64,000 nucleotides of DNA from CAYNRA01 sp046296415 (GTDB lineage: Bacteria > Bacteroidota > Bacteroidia > Cytophagales > Spirosomataceae): positions 216,587 to 280,586 of the forward strand of contig JBKBLN010000003.1 of NCBI GenBank assembly GCA_046296415.1, written 5' to 3'. Below the pieces are notes generated by a model. That model was not told the origin of the DNA, searched no databases, and saw only the letters and a list, made by a program, of their open reading frames with translations. Below, piece by piece: positions 34,109 through 43,677 of the stretch. Each line of letters starts with the position of its first letter. Positions within the stretch are counted from its first letter, which is position 1. Position numbers and translations under genes: made by a program.

Positions 34109-37100
34109 TTAAAGAGAAAAGTTAAGTCGACCAAAAATATACCGGCCATTGAATCCAAACTGTTGAACACGACGCGAATACACGAATCGGCCTAAACTAA
34201 AGTTATTCGAATGAATGTGACGATCTTGGTACACATCGAACAAATTATTCACCCCTAAGGCAAGATTCAACCCTTTCGCTAAGTCATAATTAACCGTAAC
34301 GTCTGTGGTCGTTTTAGGCGAAAAAGTTTGATCCAAGGTCTCACGCTGTCCTGTCAAGGCATTAATTGGGAAGGCACCCGGATTGGCTGGATTGATCGAA
34401 GGATCCAAATAAACTACCTGGCCAAATCGTACTGCCCGAACCATCAATCCGAGTTTTCCAACTTTATAGTTCGCCATTAAACTAATTTTATCTTGGGGAT
34501 TGGCCACCTCGATCCGGCTCTGGTCTTCCCGGTTAAAGTAATTACCCTTTTGGCCTGTTTGCTCCAAAATTTGGGAAGCTTTGATGATCGCTTGACCATT
34601 GGCATCTTTCTTCACTCGGTTTTGGATGAAGGCCCCGGCTAGCGTGATCCGGAGGGTTTGATCTTTTCCAAAGCGCGTATTGTAATTGATGACGGGCTCG
34701 ATACCCCGTGAACGTGTATCAACGGCGTTGGTAAAGAAATTGGCTGTTGTAGCATTCGCGGCTTGTAATTGTGCACGGATAGCGGCATTTCCCCCATCGG
34801 TGAAGTTGTTGGTCAAGACAATCCGATCCTGGATATCAATCTGGTAAGCATCGATGGTAATGTCGACTTTTCCACCCAATTGAACCGTTGCTCCAACCGT
34901 ATAGGCACGGGATGTCTCCTGCTTTAGTTCCGGAATTCCTAAAATCTGAGCCGGACGGCTATCGTTCGGGAATGTCCCACTCTCCACCGCTACGAGCTGT
35001 CCTCCTTGTGAGACAAATAGCGTATTGGTTTTGGCATAGAATCGTTGCTGCATAGAAGGTGCTCGGAAGCCCGAACTGGTAGACGCCCGAAGGGCAATGC
35101 TAGGTGCTAATTTGTACCGTCCCGCCAATTTGTAGTTCAACGTACTACCGAAATCCGAATAATTTTCGAATCGCAACGCTCCGGTTACTAACAGTTTCTT
35201 GGTGAATTCTTGTTCTACATCCACATACATCCCTACCGAATTTCGAGCGTTTTTAGAGGCATTGGCAGGAAGGAATCCAGCAAAAACTTGGGCCCCGGCC
35301 GGAACACCCGCTGATGTATTGTAATTTCGATAAGAGGCCTCCTCTCCAGCCCGAATACCAAATTGCTCCCAACGTTGTTCCGCTCCAAAGGAAATGTTCA
35401 GTCCACTAAGTACCTCATATTTACGAGATAGATCTGCGTTTATTGTGTTTTGGGTAAACTGCAATCCACCTGCATCAAACGACGTTTGGAAGTTGGCAGA
35501 CGCCAATGCTTGGGTATAATTAACCGAGTTGGTCACACTAAAATCGAATATATTTTGCCCAAAGGTATTGGACAAATCAAATTGCCATTCCCCTAACTTG
35601 CCGCGTAATCCGGTAGCAAACGATAGGTCGGTTACATTGGAATTGATCTCAGGTAAAAATCCATTGGGATATACCTGAAAAACATTATTCCGAACAGCAG
35701 CAGGCACGCCCGACGGATACCGGTAGAACCCAGCCGCATTTCCTTTTTTGTTGTTGAATCCACCAAAGGCATACCACGTAAGACGGTCGTTGATTCCTTT
35801 TTCGGCATTTAACACAATACCTCCCCCGTTTACACGTGAGTTACCGATGCGCATATCAAAATCATCCCGAGTCAGGCCTCTTTCTTGTAGCAATTGGTTA
35901 TCTATGTTCTGTCCATTCATAGCCGGAAAAACGGCTCCGGAGTAGGTTCCTGATCGATTGGTTTCACCTCGTTGGACATACTCACCCGTGATGTTCACAA
36001 ACCCTGTTTTTCCCCATTTCAAACCATAGTTAAGTCCAACTTGGGCTGTTCCTCCATCCACGACATTAACCGACGCATTTTGACCATTGTTGATCACCCA
36101 GTTTTTGTCATAGTTGGTTACGTGGCTTCCATAGGAGACATTCCCAGATAGGCCCTCTTGTTTTTTCAAGACGATGTTGATCACCCCGGCAATGGCATCA
36201 GACCCATATTGAGCGGCGGCCCCATCACGAAGAATTTCGATTTTCTCCACGGCTGTAGCTGGAATGGCGTTCATATCCGTTCCCACAGTTCCCCGGTTTA
36301 CGGTTCCATTTACATTGACCAAGGCCGACTGATGACGACGTTTGCCATTCACCAGAACCAATACTTGGTCAGGACCTAATCCCCGCAACTGAGCTGGATC
36401 CACGTGATCGGTACCATCTGAAATCGCCTGGCGAGCTGATTGAAATGAGGGTGCAATGAATGTCAAAATTTGATTGATGTCCACCTGTCCGATCGTATTT
36501 GTCACCTGAGCCAAAGGAATAACGTCTACTGGAACTGGGGTTTCGATCTTCGTCCGTCCGCTGGTCCGAGTACCTGTCACCACCACTTCGTCAAGGACCG
36601 ACAGGCTTTCTTGTAGTACCACTTGCAAGGGCTTGTTATCAACAATTCGAACCTCTTTGGTTACAAATCCAACAAAGGAAAAGACCAAGCTCTCCCCTTT
36701 TTCTGCTGATATTTTAAAGGAGCCATCCACCCCGGTTACGGTTCCGCGGGTAGTTCCTTTGATGGCCACGCCCACGCCCGGAAGGGCTTCTCCCTGGGCA
36801 TCGGTTACCTTCCCTGTGATGGTTTCGTCCAGAGAGGCTCCTTCTAATTGCCCCAGTTGCCCCCGAACAAGAATAATTTTATTACCGTTGACCTGATACG
36901 ATATCCGCATCGGTTGCAATAGCTTTTCCAAAACACTCGCCAACTTCTGCTTATTGGCCTGAATGGTGACGGTTCGGTCACTTTGGATCAGCCGTGAACT
37001 GAAAACAAATTTCACTTGAGCCGTTTCTTCAATCTGGGACAAAACCTCTTCTAATTTTTGCCCCTGCGCATGAATGGTTATCGGACGATCCAATATTTCT

Positions 37101-37201
37101 TGAGCCCCAACGGCAGGAAGTGCCCCAACAAAGGCCCAAGTAAGTGCCAGCAGAAGGATTCTCCATCGGCTGGCGATTTGGGTAAAGGATACTTTTCTCA
37201 T
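34109..37201 (-). CDS. TonB-dependent outer-membrane receptor with STN signalling domain
   Basis: A 1030-residue receptor. Signal peptide about 1-33. An STN (secretin/TonB short N-terminal) domain follows at about 38-112, which touches FecR-type anti-sigma proteins. A carboxypeptidase-regulatory-like domain lies at about 128-205 (GKVTDAQGEALPGVGVAIKG), a plug at about 215-345 (ILRDGAAAQYGSDAIAGVINIVL), then a 22-strand barrel ending in FNFSL-like GRLNFSL. The STN domain plus the upstream sigma factor and FecR form a trans-envelope signalling set of the FecIRA type. No SusD gene follows, so a siderophore, cofactor or small sugar is as likely a ligand as a glycan. Confidence 0.94.
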   Translation of the reverse strand: MRKVSFTQIASRWRILLLALTWAFVGALPAVGAQEILDRPITIHAQGQKLEEVLSQIEETAQVKFVFSSRLIQSDRTVTIQANKQKLASVLEKLLQPMRISYQVNGNKIILVRGQLGQLEGASLDETITGKVTDAQGEALPGVGVAIKGTTRGTVTGVDGSFKISAEKGESLVFSFVGFVTKEVRIVDNKPLQVVLQESLSVLDEVVVTGTRTSGRTKIETPVPVDVIPLAQVTNTIGQVDINQILTFIAPSFQSARQAISDGTDHVDPAQLRGLGPDQVLVLVNGKRRHQSALVNVNGTVNRGTVGTDMNAIPATAVEKIEILRDGAAAQYGSDAIAGVINIVLKKQEGLSGNVSYGSHVTNYDKNWVINNGQNASVNVVDGGTAQVGLNYGLKWGKTGFVNITGEYVQRGETNRSGTYSGAVFPAMNGQNIDNQLLQERGLTRDDFDMRIGNSRVNGGGIVLNAEKGINDRLTWYAFGGFNNKKGNAAGFYRYPSGVPAAVRNNVFQVYPNGFLPEINSNVTDLSFATGLRGKLGEWQFDLSNTFGQNIFDFSVTNSVNYTQALASANFQTSFDAGGLQFTQNTINADLSRKYEVLSGLNISFGAEQRWEQFGIRAGEEASYRNYNTSAGVPAGAQVFAGFLPANASKNARNSVGMYVDVEQEFTKKLLVTGALRFENYSDFGSTLNYKLAGRYKLAPSIALRASTSSGFRAPSMQQRFYAKTNTLFVSQGGQLVAVESGTFPNDSRPAQILGIPELKQETSRAYTVGATVQLGGKVDITIDAYQIDIQDRIVLTNNFTDGGNAAIRAQLQAANATTANFFTNAVDTRSRGIEPVINYNTRFGKDQTLRITLAGAFIQNRVKKDANGQAIIKASQILEQTGQKGNYFNREDQSRIEVANPQDKISLMANYKVGKLGLMVRAVRFGQVVYLDPSINPANPGAFPINALTGQRETLDQTFSPKTTTDVTVNYDLAKGLNLALGVNNLFDVYQDRHIHSNNFSLGRFVYSRRVQQFGFNGRYIFGRLNFSL

Positions 37202-37244
37202 TTGGTTTAGATTTATGTTTAGTTATAGAAATTAAATACACCTT

Positions 37245-38285
37245 TTATTTACACCCTTTTCCGGTGATCACGATATCCCCATCCAGGACTTCGTACTGGG
37301 CCTCGATGGCTTGACAAACCAGGGCAATTTTTCCATACAAAGGCTCATCGTTCAATGAAGCAGTCACAGGACAATGTGCCATCAGCTCCTCATCAAAATA
37401 GATTGATACCCCATACGCTTTCTGAATCTCTTCAAAAATGACCTTGGCCGAAACATCCGCATACTGGAAGGTAAAGGGTTGAGTTTGTTTAAGAAGGACG
37501 GGTTGTTCGATAATCGATTTGGAGAATTGTCCCCCTTGCGTATTGAGCACAAGCTGTTGGTTTTGGGTAATCACCACGCCATTGATGGGCTTATTGGTTT
37601 CCATTTGTTGCAAATCTTTCCACCGATAAACCGATACTTTACCCGTTCGAACAATGACTTCTGCCTCAGTAGAGCCATGCGGAGCCCGAATGGTAAAGCT
37701 TGTTCCAATCACCTTAGTTACAATCTCATTGGCATACACCATAAACGGCCGGCTGGCGTCACGGGCCACCTCAAAAAAAGCTTCTCCATCCAAAAAAACT
37801 TCTCGCCGGTCTGGGGCAAATTGAGTCGCATAACTAAGCCGGCTATTGGGATGCAGTAAGACGGAGCTACCGTCGGGCAAATTCACCAAAGTCGGTTTTG
37901 TTCCTCGATTGATATGCTCCTGTAAGGGTTTTGACGCGACAAGCACCTCATAAGGGGCTTTCTCAGGCCAAAACCATAGGGTTCCGGCTCCGACTAGCAA
38001 AACAGCTGCCGCCGCGATCCATTTCCAAGTGGAAAGCCGCCTCACTTTATGAGGAAGTGGCTCCCAAAGGCGTTCGTACTTTTCTCGGATCTGTGTTTCT
38101 GTCCAATGCAACGATAATACCTCCAATTGCCGAATAGCATCTTGAACGACTTGCTCGTGCTCTGGATGATCCTGAATCCAATCTTCCCATTCCCAAACAT
38201 CGGCCTCGTGTTTGCGAAAATAAAAATTGAGAAAAGATTCCTTACGGATTAAATCCTCAGGCTGTAATGAAGGAGGTACATGCAC
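37245..38285 (-). CDS. FecR family anti-sigma factor
   Basis: A 346-residue inner-membrane regulator. The cytoplasmic N-terminus (about 1-84) would hold the ECF sigma factor. A membrane helix at about 87-106 (WIAAAAVLLVGAGTLWF) is followed by the FecR domain (GTKPTLVNLPDGSSVLLHPNSRL, EVFLDGEAFFEVA) and a C-terminal DUF4974-like STN-resembling domain (YADVSAKVIFEEIQKAYGV). It senses the loaded TonB receptor encoded 43 bases downstream and releases the sigma factor encoded upstream. Confidence 0.93.
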   Translation of the reverse strand: MHVPPSLQPEDLIRKESFLNFYFRKHEADVWEWEDWIQDHPEHEQVVQDAIRQLEVLSLHWTETQIREKYERLWEPLPHKVRRLSTWKWIAAAAVLLVGAGTLWFWPEKAPYEVLVASKPLQEHINRGTKPTLVNLPDGSSVLLHPNSRLSYATQFAPDRREVFLDGEAFFEVARDASRPFMVYANEIVTKVIGTSFTIRAPHGSTEAEVIVRTGKVSVYRWKDLQQMETNKPINGVVITQNQQLVLNTQGGQFSKSIIEQPVLLKQTQPFTFQYADVSAKVIFEEIQKAYGVSIYFDEELMAHCPVTASLNDEPLYGKIALVCQAIEAQYEVLDGDIVITGKGCK

Positions 38286-38353
38286 GGGAGTAGAACGTTT
38301 TCTTCTATAGAGAAGGCGGTAGTCAAAATCTTCCCGATTTTTTTTATTTTTTT

Positions 38354-38905
38354 TTAGTGGGTCACCGATTGCAGGTACGTACGAAGGCGTTTTAACCCTT
38401 CGTGGAGCAATTTATATACCGTATCAATCTGCAATCCTGTCTTGTCGGTAATTTCTTTATAGGTCAATTCTTCAAAGAATTTCAGAAGAATGACTTCTTT
38501 TTGCCGATAGGTTAAGGTTTCCAGTGCCTCTAAAAGTAGTTTTCGACGGTGTTCGTCTGATTCATGGCGCACCAGCAACTCCTCGTAACTAGGAACCGTC
38601 ATGGCCGACTCCATCCATTCGTGTGATTCGGGTTGTTTCTTTTTCTTGGTGATTTGACGTTTTAAGGAGGCGGTTAGGTAGGCTTCGAACGAATGTATAT
38701 CCCCCAACTTTTCTCGGTAGGCCCACAACGACTGAAAAACCTCTTGAATCGCCTCTTCCACCACATCCCCTTCCCCGACCCACCGTAGGCCCAAGCGATA
38801 CAGTCGATTGTAGTGACTTTGATATAAATGCCCCAAAGCCTGCTCATCTCCCGACCGAAGCTGCCGGAGGATCAGTTGATCTACATATCCAGAAGAATTT
38901 GCCAT
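38354..38905 (-). CDS. ECF RNA polymerase sigma factor (FecI-type, Bacteroidota)
   Basis: A 183-residue sigma-70 family member with only regions 2 and 4. Region 2: ALGHLYQSHYNRLYRLGLRW and VVEEAIQEVFQSLW (core and -10 binding). Region 4: LETLTYRQKEVILLKFFEELTYKEI, a helix-turn-helix for the -35 element. It heads the sigma/FecR/TonB receptor set on the minus strand, separated from fecR by 68 bases that contain long T and A runs on the plus strand. Confidence 0.93.
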   Translation of the reverse strand: MANSSGYVDQLILRQLRSGDEQALGHLYQSHYNRLYRLGLRWVGEGDVVEEAIQEVFQSLWAYREKLGDIHSFEAYLTASLKRQITKKKKQPESHEWMESAMTVPSYEELLVRHESDEHRRKLLLEALETLTYRQKEVILLKFFEELTYKEITDKTGLQIDTVYKLLHEGLKRLRTYLQSVTH

Positions 38906-38954
38906 ACAATGTGGGTATTTTTACATAACCCAGACACCGTCCAAAGGTTTAGGA

Positions 38955-39794
38955 TCACAGAATCACGGTTTTGTTCCCGCGAATGAATACCCGGTCATTT
39001 AGAACGAGTTTCAGCGCTTGAGATAATACCCTTTGCTCGACATCTTTTCCCTCTCGTGCCATATCAACGGCCGTGTATCGGTGGCTGACTGGGTGAACGT
39101 CTTGATGAATGATGGGGCCTTCGTCAAGATCGTTATTGACAAAATGGGCCGTAGCCCCAATAATTTTTACTCCCCGATCAAACGCCTGACGGTAGGGGCT
39201 TGCTCCGATGAACGCCGGTAAAAAGGAATGATGGATATTAATGATCCGATTAGGGTAGGAAGCCACAAAAGTGGGGGATAAAATCCGCATGTATTTGGCC
39301 AGAACTAAGTAATCAGGCTCATAAATGGCCAAAGTACGAAGCAGCGCTTGCTCATGCTCTTCCCGAGACTTGTCTTCGTGGCTGATGTAATGAAACGGAA
39401 TCCCAAATTTACTCACAAAGGGTTGCAATGTTGTGTAATTTGAGACTACAGCCAAAACGTGGGCGTTCATTTCATCAAAATGATAGCGAATCAACAACTC
39501 TGAAAGGCAATGATGCTCTTTTGTGGCCAAGATCACAATGTTCTTTTTCTTTTTCGGCATCAACCGAAAAGCAATCTCGGGTTGGGGAATGGCCTCTCGA
39601 AGCTTGTCCAGAAGACGTTCATCTGACCAATCAGGCTCCACCTCCAGCTCGGTTCTCATGAAGAAATGCCCATCTGGACTTACGTATTCGTCTTGCCGAA
39701 TGATATTTCCACCCAATTCATATACCACTCGGGTGACCTGAAAAATAAGGCCCTTGGCATCGGGACCTTCCATGAGTAAAATATGCTTTTCCAT
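38955..39794 (-). CDS. purU: Formyltetrahydrofolate deformylase
   Basis: A 279-residue enzyme hydrolysing 10-formyl-THF to THF and formate, feeding formate to purine synthesis and balancing one-carbon pools. An N-terminal ACT domain (LLMEGPDAKGLIFQVTRVVYELGGNI) precedes a formyltransferase-type domain with INIHHSFLPAF, GASPYRQAFDRGVKIIGATAHFV and DEGPI, which carry the catalytic Asn/His/Asp set. Length matches E. coli PurU. The ATG at 39794 is chosen because an earlier in-frame start would overlap der by about 45 bases. Confidence 0.95.
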   Translation of the reverse strand: MEKHILLMEGPDAKGLIFQVTRVVYELGGNIIRQDEYVSPDGHFFMRTELEVEPDWSDERLLDKLREAIPQPEIAFRLMPKKKKNIVILATKEHHCLSELLIRYHFDEMNAHVLAVVSNYTTLQPFVSKFGIPFHYISHEDKSREEHEQALLRTLAIYEPDYLVLAKYMRILSPTFVASYPNRIINIHHSFLPAFIGASPYRQAFDRGVKIIGATAHFVNNDLDEGPIIHQDVHPVSHRYTAVDMAREGKDVEQRVLSQALKLVLNDRVFIRGNKTVIL

Positions 39795-39834
39795 TGCACG
39801 AAAAAAAAGGGGAAAGAACATTTTCCCCTCTCGG

Positions 39835-41148
39835 TTATTTTTTACGGAAGAATACAGTAATCGCGACTCCCTCAAATCCAAAGTGTTCTCGAATCTGATT
39901 TTGCAAGAAACGCTCGTACGGTTCTTTGATGTATTGCGGTAAATTACAGAAAAAGACGAATGTTGGAGACGGTGTCGGTAACTGAATGATGTATTTAATT
40001 TTGATGTATTTGCCCTTGATCGCTGGGGGGGGTGTATGCTCGATGATCGGTAACATCACTTCATTAATCTTGGACGTCGGAATCTGCTTGGTTCGATTTT
40101 GATAGACCTCCATCGCTTTCTCAATGACTTGAAAAATACGTTGTTTTTCCAGAGCAGAGGCAAAAATCACGGGCATATAATTCATTGGGGCCAAGCGTTC
40201 CAAAAACTCTTTCTTCATGACATCCGCAGTCTTGGAATCTTTCACAATCAAATCCCATTTATTGACCATCAAGACGATCCCCTTTTTCGCTTGATGCGCA
40301 TGGCCGATGATGTGAATATCTTGTGCCTCAAGGCCCCTTTCCGCATCAATCAACACCACACAAACATCCGAACTCTCCAACGCCTTGATCGACCGGAGGA
40401 CCGAGTAAAATTCAATACTCTCTTGAACTTTGGCTTTCTTACGAATCCCTGCCGTGTCGGTCAGTATAAAATCTTGCCCGAACAATTTATACCGTGTATC
40501 GATGGAATCCCGCGTTGTCCCGGCAATATTGGTGACAATACTCCGATCTGTTCCTAACAAAGCATTTAAAAACGACGATTTCCCAACGTTTGGACGACCG
40601 ATGATGGAGATGCGGGGAATCCCGTTGTTGGGATCCTCTAAACCCTCTTCATCAAAATGCTTCACAATTTCATCCAACAAATCTCCTGTCCCTGACCCAT
40701 CGACAGCCGATATTGGATAAACCTCGCCGGGTAATCCCAAGGCATAAAATTCAGGGGCCACCAACGCCTGCCGCTCAAAAGTCTCGGCTTTGTTGGCTAC
40801 AATGTAAATTGGCTTTTTGGTCTGACGGAGCACTTGGGCAAACTCCCGGTCTAAATCCGTTAAACCCGTCATGGTATCCACCACAAATAAAATCACGGAT
40901 GCTTCCTCTAGGGCCATCGAAACCTGATCCCGGATCGCCTCCTCAAAAGTATCCTCAGACCCCACAACATACCCGCCGGTGTCGATGATGGTAAAGTACT
41001 TTTCTGTCCAAACCGCGTACCCATAATGCCGATCCCGCGTGACTCCCGGTACGTTATCGGTGATCGCGACGCGCTCCTCTACTAATCTATTAAAAAGGGT
41101 TGACTTCCCTACATTCGGTCGCCCGACAATTGCAACAATATTTGACAT
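39835..41148 (-). CDS. der: Ribosome biogenesis GTPase Der (EngA)
   Basis: A 437-residue tandem GTPase needed for 50S ribosome assembly. The first G domain starts VGRPNVGKSTLFN with DTGGY, and NKAE; the second has GRPNVGKSSFLN, DTAGIRKKAK and NKWDL. The C-terminal KH-like domain ends NLPQYIKEPYERFLQNQIRE. Length and order are normal. The 40 bases to purU suggest co-transcription. Confidence 0.97.
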   Translation of the reverse strand: MSNIVAIVGRPNVGKSTLFNRLVEERVAITDNVPGVTRDRHYGYAVWTEKYFTIIDTGGYVVGSEDTFEEAIRDQVSMALEEASVILFVVDTMTGLTDLDREFAQVLRQTKKPIYIVANKAETFERQALVAPEFYALGLPGEVYPISAVDGSGTGDLLDEIVKHFDEEGLEDPNNGIPRISIIGRPNVGKSSFLNALLGTDRSIVTNIAGTTRDSIDTRYKLFGQDFILTDTAGIRKKAKVQESIEFYSVLRSIKALESSDVCVVLIDAERGLEAQDIHIIGHAHQAKKGIVLMVNKWDLIVKDSKTADVMKKEFLERLAPMNYMPVIFASALEKQRIFQVIEKAMEVYQNRTKQIPTSKINEVMLPIIEHTPPPAIKGKYIKIKYIIQLPTPSPTFVFFCNLPQYIKEPYERFLQNQIREHFGFEGVAITVFFRKK

Positions 41149-41202
41149 AAAATTCTCCCGAAGGGCTACTAAATCCCTTCTTTCTGTGTATTAAAAAGAT
41201 CG

Positions 41203-41210
41203 CAAAAATA
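41203..41210 (-). promoter_or_regulatory. Predicted -7 element (TATTTTTG) for der
   Basis: The minus strand reads TATTTTTG, fitting TAnnTTTG, about 55 bases ahead of the der ATG. The -33 box is not clear. Confidence 0.4.
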
Positions 41211-41251
41211 CGAAAAAATATTGATAATCAGGCGTTAAATCCTAATTTATA

Positions 41252-42142
41252 CTAGAGAAAAGCTTGGTATGAGATTAAAATCAAGGCCAATACCGCCAAG
41301 CCAAGCCCCCAACGATTCCAATTCGATAGTTTTTCTTGAAAAAATACAACTCCAACCGCGGCAGAACCCACAATAACCCCAATATTGTACAAAGGATAAA
41401 CCAAGGCTCCTTGACCCTCGAAGACATCCAGTGCACGGAGTAGCCAATAAAAGGAAAAGAAATTAGGGATGCCTAAAGCAACACCTGCCAAAAAATGCCG
41501 CCAAGCCAAAATCTCTTGGCCTTTCGTCACCCGGTATATCAACAATCCCAAGCCTGTTACAACAGCACCTAGCAACATGACCAACGTGACCGGAACCGTA
41601 CGATCCGGTTCTGGAATGTAGCGAATCGTAAGGTAGTTGATGGCCGTGTTCGAAAAACCGTACAATAAAAAAACAGACACGACAAGCCACCACGCATTGC
41701 CAGCCGAAGCCCCGCTTCCTTCTTCTTTTTTGATTGAGCTTAAAATGACCGCTCCGAGTGCCAAAACTAACCCTAGATAATTCCAGACGTCAAAGTTGCT
41801 TCCCCCTACCTGAAAAACAAACAAACTAAATAAAACCGGAATGACCAGCGAAACGTTATTGGCTAACGAAGTGACGGTCATGCCCATGCGTTGTGTAGCG
41901 GCTCCGGAGGCTACAAATGTGATGATAAACACAACTCCTAAAGCCCAAGAAAACCAAGTCCACACTTCCCCCACCTCAATCCCAAGCGTTTGATTATCAG
42001 GCATCATCGCATAACCAACCAACCAACATATTGGGTAGTTCCAGACGATGGCCTGAAAGGTCCGAATCTGAAATCGACCATGAATCCTAAAATTGACCAG
42101 CAACAATACCGAAGCCAAAATACTACAAAGCAAATAAAACAT
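41252..42142 (-). CDS. EamA/DMT superfamily transporter
   Basis: A 296-residue inner-membrane protein with about ten hydrophobic helices arranged as two EamA repeats, the second ending in GALVYPLYNIGVIVGSAAVGVVFFQEKLSNWNRWGLGLA, a standard DMT end pattern. These proteins move metabolites such as amino acids or sugars; the substrate is unknown. The ATG at 42142 starts right before the first helix (MFYLLCSILASVLLL); a start at 42247 would add a 35-residue polar tail overlapping the promoter region of the divergent dipeptidase gene. Confidence 0.85.
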   Translation of the reverse strand: MFYLLCSILASVLLLVNFRIHGRFQIRTFQAIVWNYPICWLVGYAMMPDNQTLGIEVGEVWTWFSWALGVVFIITFVASGAATQRMGMTVTSLANNVSLVIPVLFSLFVFQVGGSNFDVWNYLGLVLALGAVILSSIKKEEGSGASAGNAWWLVVSVFLLYGFSNTAINYLTIRYIPEPDRTVPVTLVMLLGAVVTGLGLLIYRVTKGQEILAWRHFLAGVALGIPNFFSFYWLLRALDVFEGQGALVYPLYNIGVIVGSAAVGVVFFQEKLSNWNRWGLGLAVLALILISYQAFL

Positions 42143-42267
42143 AACGTTGAGATAAATCAGGTAATACAAGACAAAACTAAAGTGAAATGCGTTCCCTCCA
42201 CCTCGAGTTCGGTGAAACCAGTAAAATTTTGTACTTTCGTCCACCATATTTTACCGATTTATAAGGC

Positions 42268-43677
42268 ATGAACACCTATATTGAAACCCATCAACAACGT
42301 TTTTTAGACGAATTATTTGACTTTTTGCGGATTCCCTCCGTTTCCGCAGATCCCGCCTTTTCAGGCGATGTTCAACGTGCTGCTGAATTTATCCAGGCTC
42401 GACTTCTTGACGCCGGAATGGACTCAGCCCACATCCATCCCACCGAAGGACATCCCATTGTTTTGGCAGAAAAAATCATCGATCCTTCCCGTCCTACCAT
42501 TCTTGTGTACGGGCACTACGATGTCCAACCTGCCGACCCTTACGAGCTCTGGGATACTCCTCCATTTGAGCCAACCATACGAAAAACCTCTATTCACCCC
42601 GATGGAGCCATCTTTGCCCGAGGTGCCTGCGACGACAAGGGTCAAATCTACATGCATGTTAAGGCCATCGAAATGATGTTGGCGGAAAATAATCTTCCCT
42701 GTAACGTCAAAGTTATGTTCGAGGGAGAAGAGGAAGTTGGTTCCGCCAACCTTGCGACCTTCGTCAAAGCCAATAAAGACCTACTAAAAGCCGACATTAT
42801 TCTAATTTCCGATACATCCATCATCGCCAACGACATTCCTTCTGTCGAAACAGGTCTTCGTGGCCTCGCGTACATGGAAGTCGAAGTTACTGGCCCAAAT
42901 CGGGATCTGCACTCAGGTGTGTATGGGGGAGCTATCGCCAACCCGATCAACGTCCTGACCCGCATGATCTCTAGCCTCCACAATGACAAAGGCCAAATCA
43001 CCATTCCTGGTTTCTATGACCAGGTCATCGAGCTTTCCGCTGAGGAGCGCGCAGAGTTGGAAGCAGCTCCCTTTGATTTAGCCAGCTACCAAGCCGACCT
43101 CGGTATTCAGGAAGTTGCCGGCGAAGAGGGGTATACCACTCGCGAACGGGCCTCTATCCGACCTACCTTGGATGTCAATGGAATTTGGGGTGGATATACG
43201 GGTGAAGGATCCAAAACCGTTTTACCATCCAAAGCCTTTGCCAAAATTTCCATGCGGTTGGTACCAAATCAGGACTGGAATCACATCTCAGAGCTATTCA
43301 CTCACCATTTCCAATCCATTGCCCCCCCAACGGTCCAAGTAAAAGTTACGCCCCACCACGGTGGACAACCGTATGTCACACCCACTGAGTCAATCGGATA
43401 CCAAGCGGCTTTCAAAGCTATGGAAGAGGGCTTTGGCAAACGCCCTGTTCCGACGCGCGGCGGTGGAAGTATCCCGATCGTCGCGTTGTTTGAACAGGAG
43501 TTAGGACTCAAGTCCATCTTATTTGGGTTTGGTCTTGATTCCGATGCCCTCCACTCGCCTAATGAGCATTATGGGGTATTTAACTTCCTTCAAGGAATTA
43601 AAACGATCCCACTGTTTTATCAACATTATTACGAACTTTCCAAAGAAAATACATTGGATTATGGCGATCAATCTTGA
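42268..43677 (+). CDS. M20 family dipeptidase/metallopeptidase
   Basis: A 469-residue zinc peptidase of the CNDP2/carnosinase-like branch of M20. Zinc ligands and base are visible: GHYDVQPAD with H83 and D85, ARGACDDKGQ with the bridging Asp, FEGEEEVGS with the catalytic and ligand Glu, and SDT; the dimerisation/lid domain is at about 210-330. It cleaves dipeptides in the cytoplasm. The stop lies 17 bases inside murQ, so the two are translationally coupled, which suggests it acts on peptides released from muropeptides. TACTTTCG at 42232-42239 is a near-consensus -7 element. Confidence 0.9.
   Translation: MNTYIETHQQRFLDELFDFLRIPSVSADPAFSGDVQRAAEFIQARLLDAGMDSAHIHPTEGHPIVLAEKIIDPSRPTILVYGHYDVQPADPYELWDTPPFEPTIRKTSIHPDGAIFARGACDDKGQIYMHVKAIEMMLAENNLPCNVKVMFEGEEEVGSANLATFVKANKDLLKADIILISDTSIIANDIPSVETGLRGLAYMEVEVTGPNRDLHSGVYGGAIANPINVLTRMISSLHNDKGQITIPGFYDQVIELSAEERAELEAAPFDLASYQADLGIQEVAGEEGYTTRERASIRPTLDVNGIWGGYTGEGSKTVLPSKAFAKISMRLVPNQDWNHISELFTHHFQSIAPPTVQVKVTPHHGGQPYVTPTESIGYQAAFKAMEEGFGKRPVPTRGGGSIPIVALFEQELGLKSILFGFGLDSDALHSPNEHYGVFNFLQGIKTIPLFYQHYYELSKENTLDYGDQS

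Noticed and set aside
38338..38362. Long T run between the sigma factor and fecR genes considered as a terminator
   Set aside because: On the coding (minus) strand it is an A run with no stem before it; for the plus strand no gene ends there.
39795..39881. Longer purU reading frame starting at 39881
   Set aside because: It would overlap der by 47 bases and adds residues absent from the ACT-domain start of PurU proteins.
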